Shown here one piece after another: positions 19,260-19,719 of a stretch of DNA of 19,719 nt. Both the position numbers and the translations under genes were made by a program. This DNA comes from a candidate division TA06 bacterium DG_78 (GTDB taxonomy: Bacteria > Hydrothermota > Tepidihabitantia > SM23-42): assembly GCA_001303225.1 (NCBI GenBank), contig LJNI01000020.1, forward strand, positions 1 through 19,719, written 5' to 3'. Positions within the stretch are counted from its first letter, which is position 1, and each line of letters opens with the position of its first letter. The notes under the pieces are model-generated. The model saw only the letters and a list, made by a program, of their open reading frames with translations. It did no database searches and had not been told where the DNA came from.

Positions 19260-19515
19260 TTTTGTGTTCTGGTAAATAGTTATCTGATAAACGCTTGATT
19301 TCATTATAGAGATCCCCGGCCTTCATTCCGCGTTTTACTTTAAAAGAAATATGGTCTAAATATCGCTCTACTGATCTTAACGTAGCTGGATATTGTTTCA
19401 TAGCAAGTTGCTGTATTGGCTGTGCAATATGAGCCATATAAAATTCATATTTTACCTTAGCCTCAATAGGATACTCTTTCCTTAATCTTCTCAGTATGTA
19501 TTTAATATCCTCCAT
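19237..19515 (-). CDS. Hypothetical 92-residue protein ending in repeat B
   Basis: Family not recognised. Mostly helical and charged: MEDIKYILRRLRKEYPIEAK, then AHIAQPIQQLAMKQYPATLRSVERYLDHI and GDLYNEIKRLSDNYLPEH. The last residues, KTKTDLPH, and the stop are encoded by repeat B copy 4, so the natural end was probably replaced when the repeat arrived. Upstream are a weak AAAGAG and a repeat-C promoter about 75 bases away. Its small size and context match the other single-gene units. Confidence 0.6.
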   Translation of the reverse strand: MEDIKYILRRLRKEYPIEAKVKYEFYMAHIAQPIQQLAMKQYPATLRSVERYLDHISFKVKRGMKAGDLYNEIKRLSDNYLPEHKTKTDLPH

Positions 19516-19589
19516 TACTCTTTCCTATTATTATTGTTACCAATATATTTCAATTTTACTTTTGCACTTTGGACAATCTTTTTTATTTA

Positions 19590-19617
19590 TTTATAAATCT
19601 TACTTTCCCTCAGTAAA
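19590..19617 (-). promoter_or_regulatory. Repeat C copy 2: promoter-like TTTACT-N16-TATAAA
   Basis: TTTACT (19612-19617) and TATAAA (19590-19595) on the minus strand. Shares ATAAATCTTACTT (19593-19605) with copy 1. The -35 region is changed here because repeat B copy 5 joins at this point. Confidence 0.4.
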
Positions 19618-19667
19618 TTATCACCATAATCGTTTTTTTTATCAATGTAATCAATCACGCAGTGATG
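19612..19667. repeat. Repeat B copy 5, interrupting repeat C
   Basis: TAATCGTTTTTTTTATCAAT and GTAATCAATCACGCAGTGA (19646-19664). The same flanks, CTTACTT..CCCTC and AACAAGCCATACACTCATT, are nearly adjacent at 11464-11500, so these about 56 bases look inserted. Confidence 0.75.
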
Positions 19668-19719
19668 AACAAGCCATACACTCATTGTGTTCCTTTGTAG
19701 AATGTCGAGATTTGACCCC
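19668..19719. repeat. Distal half of repeat C plus motif D at the window edge
   Basis: AACAAGCCATACACTCATT (19668-19686), identical to 11482-11500, then GTAGAATGTCGAGATTTGACCCC, the D motif as at 11530-11540. The repeat continues beyond the window. Confidence 0.75.

Noticed and set aside
10941..19719. Classical integron attC sites
   Set aside because: No paired GTTRRRY/RYYYAAC core ends and no integrase were seen; only the gene layout is integron-like.
10941..19719. CRISPR array
   Set aside because: Repeats are irregular in spacing and length, far apart, and separated by genes rather than uniform spacers.

Overview
The window looks like chromosomal DNA from an uncultured bacterium. It has bacterial Shine-Dalgarno sites, TTGACA/TATAAT-type promoters, CspA-type and KhpA-type proteins, Sec, lipoprotein and Tat signals, and an exported protein ending in a FlgD/T9SS-like Ig domain. 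The last trait, with an IPT/TIG-like secreted fragment, fits the FCB-related candidate phyla (WOR-3/Stahlbacteria-like lineages). That placement is inference. No rRNA, tRNA, CRISPR array, transposase or integrase was found.

Region 1 (1-6,440) lies entirely on the minus strand. Read in the direction of transcription it holds: an NTF2-like protein and a YvlD-type membrane protein; a lipoprotein with a Big_5-like domain broken by an in-frame TGA; a DUF3788 protein; an ICMT-like membrane methyltransferase; a GNAT acetyltransferase; a geranylgeranyl-reductase-family flavoprotein; a 4-OT-type tautomerase; a DrrA/DrrB-type ABC exporter; and the start of another membrane or secreted protein cut by the left edge. 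Most gaps are short, so it reads as a few operons, possibly for isoprenoid or lipid modification and export.

Region 2 (6,600-9,900) holds a Tat-exported nitroreductase-like protein with a C-terminal FlgD-like domain (plus strand), a shared bidirectional terminator, a cold-shock protein with a structured leader, a glycine-zipper membrane or lipoprotein, and a truncated IPT/TIG-like protein overlapping a membrane protein.

Region 3 (10,000-19,719) is the unusual part. Small, mostly single-gene minus-strand units (DUF3795, NTF2-like, DUF4242, CGGC plus aminotransferase, a DUF1295-like methyltransferase, a SAM methyltransferase, a hypothetical) are separated by dispersed repeats. Four types recur: (A) a promoter-bearing repeat, TTGAAW-N16-TARAAT, just upstream of genes; (C) a second promoter-like repeat; (D) a short CAAGACCTGACC or GATTTGACCCC motif; (B) an approximately 80-bp element with CTACGACAGGTCGGTTTT, usually near gene 3' ends. 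One B copy interrupts a unit that is present uninterrupted elsewhere in the window. Four stem-loops of one architecture, with compensatory changes, flank the aminotransferase/CGGC operon. A 618-aa secreted protein (plus strand), khpA with a long structured leader, and a divergent 35-aa lysine-rich gene sit inside this region. The layout resembles a gene-cassette array or a genome island seeded with REP/MITE-like elements carrying mobile promoters. No mobilising enzyme is present, so the mechanism is open.
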